8,450 nt of DNA, from assembly GCA_027019685.1 (NCBI GenBank), contig JALUWH010000226.1, positions 1 through 8,450 on the forward strand, written 5' to 3'. Source of the stretch: Ghiorsea sp. GTDB lineage: Bacteria > Pseudomonadota > Zetaproteobacteria > Mariprofundales > Mariprofundaceae. The translations under genes were made by a program, and so were the position numbers. This document shows positions 1-8,143 of the stretch, one piece after another. The notes below the pieces were generated by a model, which saw only the letters and a list, made by a program, of their open reading frames with translations, was not told the DNA's origin and did no database searches. Each line of letters starts with the position of its first letter. Positions within the stretch are counted from its first letter, which is position 1.

Positions 1-1
1 G

Positions 2-130
2 GGCGGCTTAGGCGCAGATGATGCGTATCTAAACATGGTTTGTGTGGAAAGCGGTAATGCTGCAGATAATACGCTAATCCTAGCTGCTGGTGAGACACAT
101 ACTTTATCGGTGTGTTATGTAGTGGAATGA
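2..130 (+). CDS. D-hexose-6-phosphate mutarotase (YeaD family), C-terminal fragment
   Basis: This is the 3' end of a gene whose start lies left of the window. Frame 2 is open from the first base to the TGA at 128-130 and gives 42 residues. They contain VCVESGNAADN followed by LAAGETHTLSV, the pattern that ends D-hexose-6-phosphate mutarotases of the aldose-1-epimerase superfamily (VCVE.xN, a short variable stretch, then L.PGE.HTL). Family members interconvert alpha and beta anomers of hexose 6-phosphates such as glucose 6-phosphate in the cytoplasm, on a galactose-mutarotase-like beta-sandwich. The catalytic His and Glu lie outside the window, so activity cannot be judged. The gene is followed by a 101-bp spacer before the next gene, so a shared operon is possible but not shown. 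The identification rests on the short C-terminal signature alone, but that signature is distinctive. Confidence 0.72.
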   Translation, partial: GGLGADDAYLNMVCVESGNAADNTLILAAGETHTLSVCYVVE

Positions 131-138
131 CTTCTGTA

Positions 139-186
139 ATGGCTAATCGGTTGTAAGTACTAGGGAAGACTTTTGTTTTTAGCCAT
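139..186. repeat. 8-bp perfect inverted repeat in the spacer
   Basis: ATGGCTAA at 139-146 is the exact reverse complement of TTAGCCAT at 179-186, with 32 nt between the arms. It encloses the possible terminator hairpin and lies just upstream of the tentative -10 box of the A2M gene. It could be a long-looped RNA stem, a regulator half-site pair, or chance. No known operator was recognised. Confidence 0.4.
155..180 (+). terminator. possible weak intrinsic terminator after the mutarotase gene
   Basis: A short imperfect hairpin is followed by a T-rich run. The left arm at 155-161 pairs with the right arm at 167-172, with one bulged A and a 5-nt loop (AGGGA). TTGTTTTT follows at 173-180. The stem is only six pairs and AT-rich, so termination would be inefficient at best. 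Its place 25 bp after the mutarotase stop codon suits a terminator. Confidence 0.35.
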
Positions 187-199
187 GCTGGGCTAGAAT
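171..199 (+). promoter_or_regulatory. tentative promoter for the A2M-pbpC operon
   Basis: TAGAAT at 194-199 is a reasonable sigma-70 -10 hexamer (one mismatch from TATAAT) and lies 32 bp before the A2M start codon. At a 17-bp spacing the -35 position (171-176, TTTTGT) matches poorly. No extended -10 TG motif is present. If this box is not used, the operon is either read through from the mutarotase gene or driven by another sigma factor. Confidence 0.22.
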
Positions 200-219
200 A
201 TGTTGCTGTGGGCTCTGTG

Positions 220-224
220 GGAGG
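220..224 (+). promoter_or_regulatory. Shine-Dalgarno GGAGG for the A2M gene
   Basis: A perfect GGAGG lies seven bases before the ATG at 232. This decides the start: the in-frame GTG at 208, which would add eight residues, has no comparable site, and the hydrophobic N-terminal segment fits a start at 232. Confidence 0.85.
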
Positions 225-231
225 GTACTCA

Positions 232-3200
232 ATGACAATCAATATTTCATACAAAGGTTTCATTATTTTGCTTATTGCCATCGGTTCAGGCATATGGTGG
301 GTGAATACGCAAGATAATGAACAAGCTGTGGTACATCAAAACATTGAGAATAAAGCTAGCGTTCAAGTATCGACTGAGTCAACGGAATCAGTATCAGTGT
401 TTCGTCCTCAGGAGCAAGTGCAACAGCAGCAGGCATCAAACCCTACCTATTTTTCTATAGAGCCTACGATGGATAAAAATATGTTGCCTATGGGCGTGGT
501 ATTAACATTTCCCCAAGCACAAAATGCATATAAGAAAGATACACCTATCGATTTGTCGGGCATTGTTTTAGAGCCCCCTTTACCTTTTTCTGGCTATTGG
601 CAATCATCACAGCAGTTTGTTATCCAATGGCAACGCCCTGAAGCGGATACCAGTGATGTAGCAGTGATGGTACGGTCGCTACCAGGTAAAACAAAACCGA
701 TTGTTATTGATGTGAAAAATATGGGTCCACATGTGGTGAAAACACCAAGTTGGCAGTTGAATGCCTTTGTACTTGAATCATTTTCTCCCAAACAATATGC
801 CAAAATGAAGATGGTGTGGAATGTTGATTTTCCAGTGAACATCTTGAAAAAGTCGATTGTTTTTCGTGTACAACGGACGACACAAGCTATATGGGAAGAA
901 GTGCCTGCCAATCGTATTGAAGTGGTGAAGGATATGAACCACAATTTCTTAATTACGATTCGTGATAGAACATTAAAGGGTGGTGAAAAGCTTGGTTTTG
1001 TCTTTGTACATGGCGAAAACATTGATGGTAGGAAAGTGCAATCGAATGTCGCACAATATATTACTTTGCAATTGCCTACAAAAATTGAAATTGGGCATAT
1101 TACAGCCACGGAAGGTAGTGATTTCTTTGCGATAAATGTGCCATTTTATGTGCGAGGACAAAGGAACCAGTATGTTTCATATCAGCCTCGTATTGATGCC
1201 ATGCTTGCTAAGCCTTTTGTTCAGGTTTCTCCAGATGTTGATTTTGAAGTGGTACCTGGTTTAGGTAACTTTCGTTTGGTTGGTGCATTTAAACCAAAAA
1301 CAAAGTATGAAATCACACTATTACCTGGTCTAAAAGGTACAAAACATGAATATTTGGCACAGAAAGTGACCAAAATAGTGCAGACACCTTCATTTAAACC
1401 AACATTAAGCTTTTTGAACAAAGCGCGTTACATGCCTAAATTGGATGGTGCAGAAATTGCATTTGAATATAGAAATGTAGATGCGATGTCTGTGGTGGTG
1501 AAGCGTGTACCACCACAAAACCTTGTGTTTTGGATGGCACAGAACCAAACCACTGATGCAGTTGCTGAACAAGTCTTTAAAACCCAATTGAAATTGGAAA
1601 TGAAAGCGGATAAAAAAGTCCGAGGTTCGATTGGTTTATCAGAGATGACCAGTGCTGGTAAAGGTGTTTATGAGGTGCTGTTGTATCAACGGCATAAAAA
1701 TAATGCTGAAGTGTTTACAGACTCAGCGATGATTGTAGTGACAGACTTGGCAGCCATTGCCAAAAGAGATGCCGCTGATCTATACATTTGGACGCGAACA
1801 GCTAAAAACTTTACCGCCAAAGGCAATGTGCGTGTTAAAGTGATGAGTTTTAACAATTTTGAAATCGCTTCTTGTACGACTAATGATGAAGGTGCGTGTA
1901 TATTAAAAGGGGTGATGAAGCAGCCTAAGAAACCCTATGCACTTATTTTATCTACTGATGATGACTTATCCTATATGCGCTTTAGTGATGTGGTATTGTC
2001 CAATGGTGATGCGCAGGAAAACTTGCGTGCTTATGGCATGAATAAAACAGCCTTAGAAGCTTATATTTATGCATCTAGGGGCGTGTATCGACCTGGGGAA
2101 ACGGTGAACCTTGCGGCTGTGGTTTGGAGTGGGGAACGAAAATCAGCCAAAGGTGTACCATTGCATTGGAAAGTGCTCTCGCCAAGACAAAAGGTCGTGA
2201 AAGAGGTTCATGTTCGCAGCTCGGACTTTGGTGTAACAAGCTTGAATGTGAAGCTTGATGACTATGCTGGAACGGGTAAATATCAGGTTGTTTTGAGCAG
2301 TGGTGAGAAGCAATTAAATACATATGGTTTCTTTGTAGAAGAATTTGTGCCTGAGCGCATTGGTTTGAAGGTAAGCAGTAAGGTAAAACAATACACCGTA
2401 GCAGAAGACATTAAATTTGATGTGGATGCAAAGTATTTGTTTGGTCCACCTGTTGCAGAAGGCAGCTATAAGGCACGTTTTTCTTTAAAACCTGCATGGT
2501 TTACAGTGCCTGGTCATAAGAATTTTTCTACAGGTGAATACAGTTTAAATACGCAGGCAGCGATGGTGTTGCAGCCTATTGAAGGTAAGTTAGACAAAGA
2601 TGGTTTGGCACAACTCAATATTTCAGTTCAGGGTATGGAGGGTGCTTTTCCAACAGTGATGAAATTGGTAAGCAATGTGGATGTTACCGAATCAGGTAGT
2701 GGTCGGGTTACCCATCGCAGTGCATCCGTGTTGGTTTCTGCATATGATAAGATTATAGGTTTGCGAAATATTGAAGCCAAAGGTGGAAACATAAACTTTG
2801 AAGGCAAGTTGTTTACACCCCAAGGTCAGGATGTCAAACAAGATGCTAAAATTCAGTTGTCGTTATATCAGATTTATAGCAATTGGACTTATGCTTGGAA
2901 TCCAAGATTAGGTTACAACACATGGCAAAGTGAAGATATTTTGATGCGCGAAGGTGACATTACAATTGTTGACATGAAGCAAGGGCACTTTGAGGCACAA
3001 CTTCATACGCAAATGGCGTGGGGCAGGTATGTTGTCCGAGCACAAGCTGTGGATAGTAAGCAGGTGTCGGACTTGGTCGTTGCTATGGGTTACTCATGGG
3101 GTCGAAATGTCAGTGGCAATAAGCCGCGTTCTCCCGACCAAATCGAGTTGATTGCATCGGTAAAAGAAGCGCATGTTGGTGATGATGTAACCTTTAATTT

Positions 3201-5796
3201 TGATTCACCATTTGCAGGTCAGGCATTGTTTGCGCTTGAAGCCGAAACCGTATTGGAAAGCCAGTGGACTGCTGTGAAAAAAGGACACAATAGTATCACG
3301 ATACAAACGCCTGATTTTTTACCCAATGTATATGCTTCATTGTTGGTGATTAAGGACCCGAAAGAAGGGCATATGTATGTGCCTGCTCGGGCGTGGGGCA
3401 GTGCCTCGTTGAAAGTGATTCCACAAGATTTTATTCTCAATGTATCGACCACCGTACCTGATACCATGCGTCCAGGGAATGATTTGGTTATCCAATTAAA
3501 CAGTAATAATGCTAAGTCTACTGAATATACTGTTGCGGTTGTGGATCAAGGTATTCTACAACTTACACGTTTCCAAACACCAAAACCGCTTGATTATTTC
3601 TTTGAGCCACGTCGTTTGGGTGTTTCGACATTTGAAACCATTGGTTGGACATTTCCTCGTAATATGGCGAAAAAACAAGGGCAAATTGGTGGTGGCGCAG
3701 ATGCCGCAAAAAATGCTACGGGTAGGGTGATGCCTGTGCGTTTGGTATCTTCATGGTCAGGTGTGGTGCAATCAGATGCACAAGGTAAAGCGGAAGTGCG
3801 TGTGCCAATTCCTTCGTTCCAAGGCAAGGTGCGGGTAATGGTTGTGGCTGCACAAGATGGAAAAGTGGGGCATAGCGAGAAATTTGTTACCGTGCGAGAT
3901 CCTTTGGTGATGCAGCCTACCTTGCCACGCTTCCTACAATGGGGGGATAGCTTTGAAATCCCTGTGTTTGTTGTGAACATGACAGGAAAGACACAAAAAG
4001 TGAAAGCAACTGTATCAGCTTCGCAAAGTGTATTGCTCAAGCAAACAACGCAGGTGGTTGAGATTGCTGATATGCAGTCTGCTACGTTATTCTTCCCTGT
4101 TGAAGTTCAGGCATTTGATGGCAAAGCATCATTTCAGTTTAAGGTCGAAGCAGGGGACATAGAGACGAAGGATAGCTCAACTTTGCCCATTATTCCGCTT
4201 TCACCAGAGCAGACTACGCATTTGGTATTACCCACAGATAAAAGCTTTAAACTGGCGGACTATATACCTGATAATTTGCGAGATAATGGCTTGAAAGTAC
4301 GCTTTGCGGTGAGTGCGCTTCCGTATATATCTGAGTTGAAACGCTTGGGTTATTTGATTCGTTACCCTTATGGTTGCATTGAGCAAACAACATCAAGCAC
4401 CATGCCTTTGTTGTATGTGGAGAAAGTGTTGGCTGCGACCAACCCTGAAGCACTGCAAGGTAAAAATATAACAGACATGGTATATCGCGGTCTAAACCGT
4501 TTGTTAAGCATGCAAACGATTTCAGGTGGTTTTGCGTATTGGCCAGGTGGTGCAGAGCCAGTGCTTTGGGGTACGGCTTATGCAACACACTTGCTGCTCA
4601 AAGCCAAAGAGGAAGGTTATGATGTGCCTCAACATGCTTTGCAAGATGCCTTGACCTTTATGGAAGAAGCATTAACAACACGACAATATCAGTGGCGTAA
4701 TCAGCGGTATTATTATACCAATGCAGAACCCTATATGGCATTTGTACTTGGCCTTGCAGGTAAACATCAAAAATCATTGATTCGTAAGTTGGCAAAACAG
4801 GGCTCATGGCGTGGTGGCAGGGTGTTGGAAAACCGCTTTTTGATTATGCTGGCTGCACATATGGCAGGAGAAAAGCAGTTGGCTGAACAAATGATGAAAG
4901 ATTATAACCTATTAAGCATCGTGGATGCTAAAGGTAGAGATTATAACGGCAGTTATTGGTCATCATCACGAACGGATGCGATGCGATTGAGCTTGGCTGA
5001 AGATGTCTGGCCCAATGATTCACGTTTGCACGCTCTAACACAGAAAGTAGCTAAGAAACTAGCGCATGCACGCTATTTGAATACACAAGAAGTGGCATGG
5101 TCTGTGAGTGCGTTAGGTAAAATTGCTAGTCGCTATCAAGGCGCTTCTATCGAAGGAATAGGGCTAAAAGTGGGCAAGAAAATATTGCCGCCGAGCAGCC
5201 AAGATAAACAGGTTACGGGTTGGCATTTTTACAATACACAAGTGCCCTTGGACAAATCTTTAAGTTTGCAATTCAAGGGTGATAAAGCACCGTTTTTATA
5301 TGCCACAGTATCGGGATATAGCAAAAGCCTTGCAGCACTTACAACCAGCACATCGCTTGCGATTAAGCGTGATTATTTATCACTACAGGGTAAACCTATA
5401 GATATTACGCATATCAAGCAGGGTCAGTTGCTGGTCGTGCGCCTATCTTTATCCAACCATTCAGGCAATACATTGGATAATATTGCGGTGTCAGATCGTA
5501 TTCCTGTTGGTTTTGAAATTGAAAATACCAATTTAGGACGCAATGATGCCATGCCTTGGATTGATGAAAAAATGGTGTTTAAACCTGAATACGTGGATAG
5601 AAAAGATGATAGAATCAATATCTTTGGCAGTGTGCCGCGTGCTTCACAAGCTGCTCGTAGCTTGCAGTACCACTATATTGTTCGGGCTGTGAGTGTGGGT
5701 AATTTTACAGCGGCTCCAGCCAAAATAGAAGCCATGTATGAGCCTGAAAAACATGCATATTCAGGTTATGATAAAGTCAGTATTCAGAAGCCTTAA
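232..5796 (+). CDS. yfhM: bacterial alpha-2-macroglobulin (YfhM-like periplasmic protease inhibitor)
   Basis: This 1854-residue protein is a bacterial A2M, a large periplasmic trap for proteases that enter through a damaged envelope. Cleavage of its bait region exposes a Cys-Gln thioester that attaches covalently to the protease. Residues are numbered from ATG 232. A hydrophobic segment (about 10-24) lacks a lipobox Cys, so it is a signal anchor or uncleaved signal, unlike the lipidated E. coli protein. A Q-rich linker (about residues 61-75) and several macroglobulin-like beta domains follow. The MG2 domain has SRGVYRPGETVNL near 615 and ends at EEFVPERI near 703. The bait-region domain starts about 972 and contains VAVVDQGILQL near 1100. 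The likely bait is about 1125-1165 (contains RR, KK, GGG). The A2M domain begins SSWSGVV near 1173. The thioester motif is YPYGCIEQTTS, Cys1382 to Gln1385, with the helical thioester domain around it (GGFAYWPGG at 1431; TQEVAW at 1618). A C-terminal receptor-binding-like beta domain starts about 1720. No frameshift is seen. It is about 200 residues longer than E. coli YfhM. Its 3' end overlaps pbpC, the usual partner gene. Family assignment is very secure; exact domain edges are estimates. Confidence 0.96.
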   Translation: MTINISYKGFIILLIAIGSGIWWVNTQDNEQAVVHQNIENKASVQVSTESTESVSVFRPQEQVQQQQASNPTYFSIEPTMDKNMLPMGVVLTFPQAQNAYKKDTPIDLSGIVLEPPLPFSGYWQSSQQFVIQWQRPEADTSDVAVMVRSLPGKTKPIVIDVKNMGPHVVKTPSWQLNAFVLESFSPKQYAKMKMVWNVDFPVNILKKSIVFRVQRTTQAIWEEVPANRIEVVKDMNHNFLITIRDRTLKGGEKLGFVFVHGENIDGRKVQSNVAQYITLQLPTKIEIGHITATEGSDFFAINVPFYVRGQRNQYVSYQPRIDAMLAKPFVQVSPDVDFEVVPGLGNFRLVGAFKPKTKYEITLLPGLKGTKHEYLAQKVTKIVQTPSFKPTLSFLNKARYMPKLDGAEIAFEYRNVDAMSVVVKRVPPQNLVFWMAQNQTTDAVAEQVFKTQLKLEMKADKKVRGSIGLSEMTSAGKGVYEVLLYQRHKNNAEVFTDSAMIVVTDLAAIAKRDAADLYIWTRTAKNFTAKGNVRVKVMSFNNFEIASCTTNDEGACILKGVMKQPKKPYALILSTDDDLSYMRFSDVVLSNGDAQENLRAYGMNKTALEAYIYASRGVYRPGETVNLAAVVWSGERKSAKGVPLHWKVLSPRQKVVKEVHVRSSDFGVTSLNVKLDDYAGTGKYQVVLSSGEKQLNTYGFFVEEFVPERIGLKVSSKVKQYTVAEDIKFDVDAKYLFGPPVAEGSYKARFSLKPAWFTVPGHKNFSTGEYSLNTQAAMVLQPIEGKLDKDGLAQLNISVQGMEGAFPTVMKLVSNVDVTESGSGRVTHRSASVLVSAYDKIIGLRNIEAKGGNINFEGKLFTPQGQDVKQDAKIQLSLYQIYSNWTYAWNPRLGYNTWQSEDILMREGDITIVDMKQGHFEAQLHTQMAWGRYVVRAQAVDSKQVSDLVVAMGYSWGRNVSGNKPRSPDQIELIASVKEAHVGDDVTFNFDSPFAGQALFALEAETVLESQWTAVKKGHNSITIQTPDFLPNVYASLLVIKDPKEGHMYVPARAWGSASLKVIPQDFILNVSTTVPDTMRPGNDLVIQLNSNNAKSTEYTVAVVDQGILQLTRFQTPKPLDYFFEPRRLGVSTFETIGWTFPRNMAKKQGQIGGGADAAKNATGRVMPVRLVSSWSGVVQSDAQGKAEVRVPIPSFQGKVRVMVVAAQDGKVGHSEKFVTVRDPLVMQPTLPRFLQWGDSFEIPVFVVNMTGKTQKVKATVSASQSVLLKQTTQVVEIADMQSATLFFPVEVQAFDGKASFQFKVEAGDIETKDSSTLPIIPLSPEQTTHLVLPTDKSFKLADYIPDNLRDNGLKVRFAVSALPYISELKRLGYLIRYPYGCIEQTTSSTMPLLYVEKVLAATNPEALQGKNITDMVYRGLNRLLSMQTISGGFAYWPGGAEPVLWGTAYATHLLLKAKEEGYDVPQHALQDALTFMEEALTTRQYQWRNQRYYYTNAEPYMAFVLGLAGKHQKSLIRKLAKQGSWRGGRVLENRFLIMLAAHMAGEKQLAEQMMKDYNLLSIVDAKGRDYNGSYWSSSRTDAMRLSLAEDVWPNDSRLHALTQKVAKKLAHARYLNTQEVAWSVSALGKIASRYQGASIEGIGLKVGKKILPPSSQDKQVTGWHFYNTQVPLDKSLSLQFKGDKAPFLYATVSGYSKSLAALTTSTSLAIKRDYLSLQGKPIDITHIKQGQLLVVRLSLSNHSGNTLDNIAVSDRIPVGFEIENTNLGRNDAMPWIDEKMVFKPEYVDRKDDRINIFGSVPRASQAARSLQYHYIVRAVSVGNFTAAPAKIEAMYEPEKHAYSGYDKVSIQKP

Positions 5797-8113
5797 TCCA
5801 TTTAGATATTATCATCGGATATTATATCTGGTGATAGTGTGTAGCCTTATTTTTGTATTGGCTTTGTGGTTGCTTCCCTTGCCTAAACGTATTGCCGTCG
5901 ATTATTCAGTGATGGTATATTCACGTGATGGAGTGTTGCTACGTCCTTATTTGGCAGAGGGTGATGTTTGGCGTTTTCCTGTGGATATAGATGCACTACC
6001 TGCATTTGTTATCCCTGCATTGTTAGCACGAGAAGATAAACGTTTTTATCAGCATATAGGGATTGACCCCATGGCAATTGGTCGTGCTGTATTGCAGAAT
6101 ATTCAATCACAACGTGTGATTAGTGGGGGCTCTACGATTACCATGCAGTTGGTGCGGCTACTAGAGCCTAGACCGCGCACTTTATGGTCCAAGCTGATTG
6201 AAGCTTTTCGTGCCATACAATTGGAAACACATTTAACTAAAAAAGAAATCTTAAGCCTGTATTTATCCTATGCGCCTTACGGCGGCAATATCGAGGGTAT
6301 TCATGCTGCATCGTATATTTATTTTGGTCATGCTGTATCTGAGATTACAGCAGGTGAAATGGCGATGTTATTACTTTTGCCACAAGCACCATCGCGCTGG
6401 TATGCTTTTAATGAGCAACAGTGGAAAAATGCTAAAGCTAGGGTGTTGGATGAGTTGTTTGATAAACATATCATCACAGATAAACAACGGCGATTAGGCA
6501 TACTTGAGTCTGTGCCCAAGCACCGCCTTGCTATGCCTATGTTAGCACCCCATTACACAGATTATTTGAAGAAAAAATATCAACAACAGCACCTGCAAAG
6601 CAGTATTTCGATTGATGTGCAGCGTATGGTTGAGCAAATGGTAGCGAGGATTTACCATAAATATCAGGAGCTTGGCATACATAATGTTTCAATTTTGGTG
6701 GCTGATAATAAAAGTAGGGAAGTCCGTGCTGCGATTGGCAATTTTGAGTATTTGAGTGGAAAAAATGGGCAAAGCTTTAGTACTTTTGACGTTGCCCGCT
6801 CGCCAGGGTCAACGTTAAAACCTTTTTTGTATGCCATGGCACTGGAGACGGGGAGGTTGCTGCCACAGAGCTTGTTGCTGGATGTACCCTCACATTACGA
6901 AGAGTATAAGCCAGGTAATTTCTCAGGTAAATATTTGGGTTTGGTTACGGCAGAATATGCCTTATCACAATCGTTGAATATCCCCTTTGTTCGGCTGCTT
7001 AAAGATGTGGGTGTAGAGCATTTTTTGAGCTACTTAGAGTCTGGGATAGGTTGGGAGTTTGATCGCAGTAGAGGCTTGGGTTTGTCGGTGATTATTGGGG
7101 GTATAGAGCTTACACCGCTTCAATTGCTGGCATTGTATGTAAACTTGGCAAATCACGGTTTGTCAGCACCACTACATTTGCAACCCAATACCAATATACA
7201 ATCACAACCTTGGTTTTCAGAAGGCACGATTATGTTGTTGGAAGAAGCTTTGAGTAAGCGCGATCGCCCTGATTTTCCTGCACGCAAAGATTTTTCCAAA
7301 TATCGCTCTGATGTGCGTTGGAAAACAGGCACCAGTCAGGGGCGACGTGATGCGTGGAGTATTGGTTATAACGAGCAATATACGGTGTTGGTCTGGTTTG
7401 GTAATCTAGACCAAAAACCCAGTCAGTTTTTAACAGGTTCCACTGCTGCAGCTCCTATAATGTTTGAAATACTGGAAGGTTTAGATAAACAAAAAAGTAC
7501 AGCAGCGGTTCGCAACCATCGTGGCATAGCCCTAGAAGAAATTGAGGTGTGTGCATTTTCAGGTTATACACCTACCTCTGCGTGCCCCAAAACAAAAACA
7601 GTGTTGGCACTTCGAGAACATCCACTGCATCAAACATGTCCTTTTCACAAGCAAGTGTTGGTAGATAAGAAAACAGGTTTAAGGGTTTTTAAAGGTTGTG
7701 ACAAAGGCATGCAAACACAAAGCAAGCGATTGTTAGATTTACCTGTGTTGGTAAGACGCTGGTATGGTGTACGCCAAGGAACGACATTGACGTTACCCGC
7801 AGTTCATTCAGCATGTGAAAGCAAAGCGACTGAGCATGGTTCATTGGAAATTATGCATCCTAAACAAGATGATGAGTATATTTTACTGCCATCTTTTGGC
7901 AGAGAGGATGTGATTATTGATTTAAATATTGAGTCTTCTTCAGGTTACACAAATGTGAGCTGTTTTTTGAATGGTAAACAAATGCAAGATTTGTCATCGG
8001 TTGATGCACGCCATCTACAGTTGAAACGTGGTGATTATTATTTATTTTGCAGCAATATTCAGGGTGCAAGTGATGAAGTGTTTTTCCGCGTAAAACCTAC
8101 TTCGGCATATTAG
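5738..8113 (+). CDS. pbpC: penicillin-binding protein 1C, bifunctional peptidoglycan glycosyltransferase/transpeptidase
   Basis: This 791-residue class A PBP polymerises glycan strands from lipid II and cross-links peptides on the periplasmic side of the inner membrane. A short cytoplasmic tail precedes one membrane segment (about 29-47). The GT51 domain has the catalytic Glu in REDKRFYQHIGID (Glu99), GGSTITMQLVR at 130-140, and the second conserved Glu in SKLIEAF (Glu155), then KKEILSLYLSYAPYGG. The transpeptidase domain has SPGSTLKPF (nucleophile Ser358, Lys361), SLN (412-414) and KTGTS (529-533), so both active sites look intact. A Cys-containing linker (605, 616, 634, 654) and a C-terminal BiPBP_C-type beta domain (about 702-786) mark it as PBP1C rather than PBP1A/1B, and the length is normal. 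The start is uncertain. ATG 5738 has a weak AGAAG six bases upstream; ATG 5753 and ATG 5768 are alternatives with no better site and would shorten the protein by 5 or 10 residues. All three lie inside the A2M gene, so translation is probably coupled. PBP1C is thought to repair wall breaches while A2M traps proteases. Confidence 0.96.
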   Translation: MSLKNMHIQVMIKSVFRSLNPFRYYHRILYLVIVCSLIFVLALWLLPLPKRIAVDYSVMVYSRDGVLLRPYLAEGDVWRFPVDIDALPAFVIPALLAREDKRFYQHIGIDPMAIGRAVLQNIQSQRVISGGSTITMQLVRLLEPRPRTLWSKLIEAFRAIQLETHLTKKEILSLYLSYAPYGGNIEGIHAASYIYFGHAVSEITAGEMAMLLLLPQAPSRWYAFNEQQWKNAKARVLDELFDKHIITDKQRRLGILESVPKHRLAMPMLAPHYTDYLKKKYQQQHLQSSISIDVQRMVEQMVARIYHKYQELGIHNVSILVADNKSREVRAAIGNFEYLSGKNGQSFSTFDVARSPGSTLKPFLYAMALETGRLLPQSLLLDVPSHYEEYKPGNFSGKYLGLVTAEYALSQSLNIPFVRLLKDVGVEHFLSYLESGIGWEFDRSRGLGLSVIIGGIELTPLQLLALYVNLANHGLSAPLHLQPNTNIQSQPWFSEGTIMLLEEALSKRDRPDFPARKDFSKYRSDVRWKTGTSQGRRDAWSIGYNEQYTVLVWFGNLDQKPSQFLTGSTAAAPIMFEILEGLDKQKSTAAVRNHRGIALEEIEVCAFSGYTPTSACPKTKTVLALREHPLHQTCPFHKQVLVDKKTGLRVFKGCDKGMQTQSKRLLDLPVLVRRWYGVRQGTTLTLPAVHSACESKATEHGSLEIMHPKQDDEYILLPSFGREDVIIDLNIESSSGYTNVSCFLNGKQMQDLSSVDARHLQLKRGDYYLFCSNIQGASDEVFFRVKPTSAY

Positions 8114-8143
8114 TTTAGAGCATTCCAAGAAAAATCTAGTCAC

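Noticed and set aside
208..231. GTG at 208 as the start of the A2M gene, adding eight residues
   Set aside because: The GGAGG at 220-224 is ideally spaced for ATG 232 and lies inside the longer version; no ribosome binding site of similar quality precedes 208.
421..432. CAA/CAG run coding for Gln as a possible tandem repeat
   Set aside because: It is only a few codons long and sits in a flexible linker after the membrane segment, so it is ordinary low complexity.
594..1587. Several minus-strand open frames of 60-171 codons within the A2M gene
   Set aside because: They lie antisense to a clearly conserved protein, have low-complexity Cys/Ser/Phe-rich composition typical of antisense frames, and show no recognisable motifs.
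3509..3730. Plus-strand 73-codon open frame inside the A2M gene
   Set aside because: It is wholly contained in another frame of the bait-region and A2M coding sequence and shows no family signal; it is a shadow frame.
3594..4588. Minus-strand open frames of 113 and 148 codons opposite the A2M and thioester domains
   Set aside because: They are antisense to the most conserved part of the A2M gene and no protein family is recognisable.
6270..6519. Short open frames on both strands inside pbpC
   Set aside because: They overlap the glycosyltransferase domain of an intact pbpC, so constraint on the real frame explains them.
7259..7266. GCGATCGC octamer as a HIP1-like or regulatory site
   Set aside because: It occurs once, inside pbpC coding sequence, and single occurrences are expected by chance.
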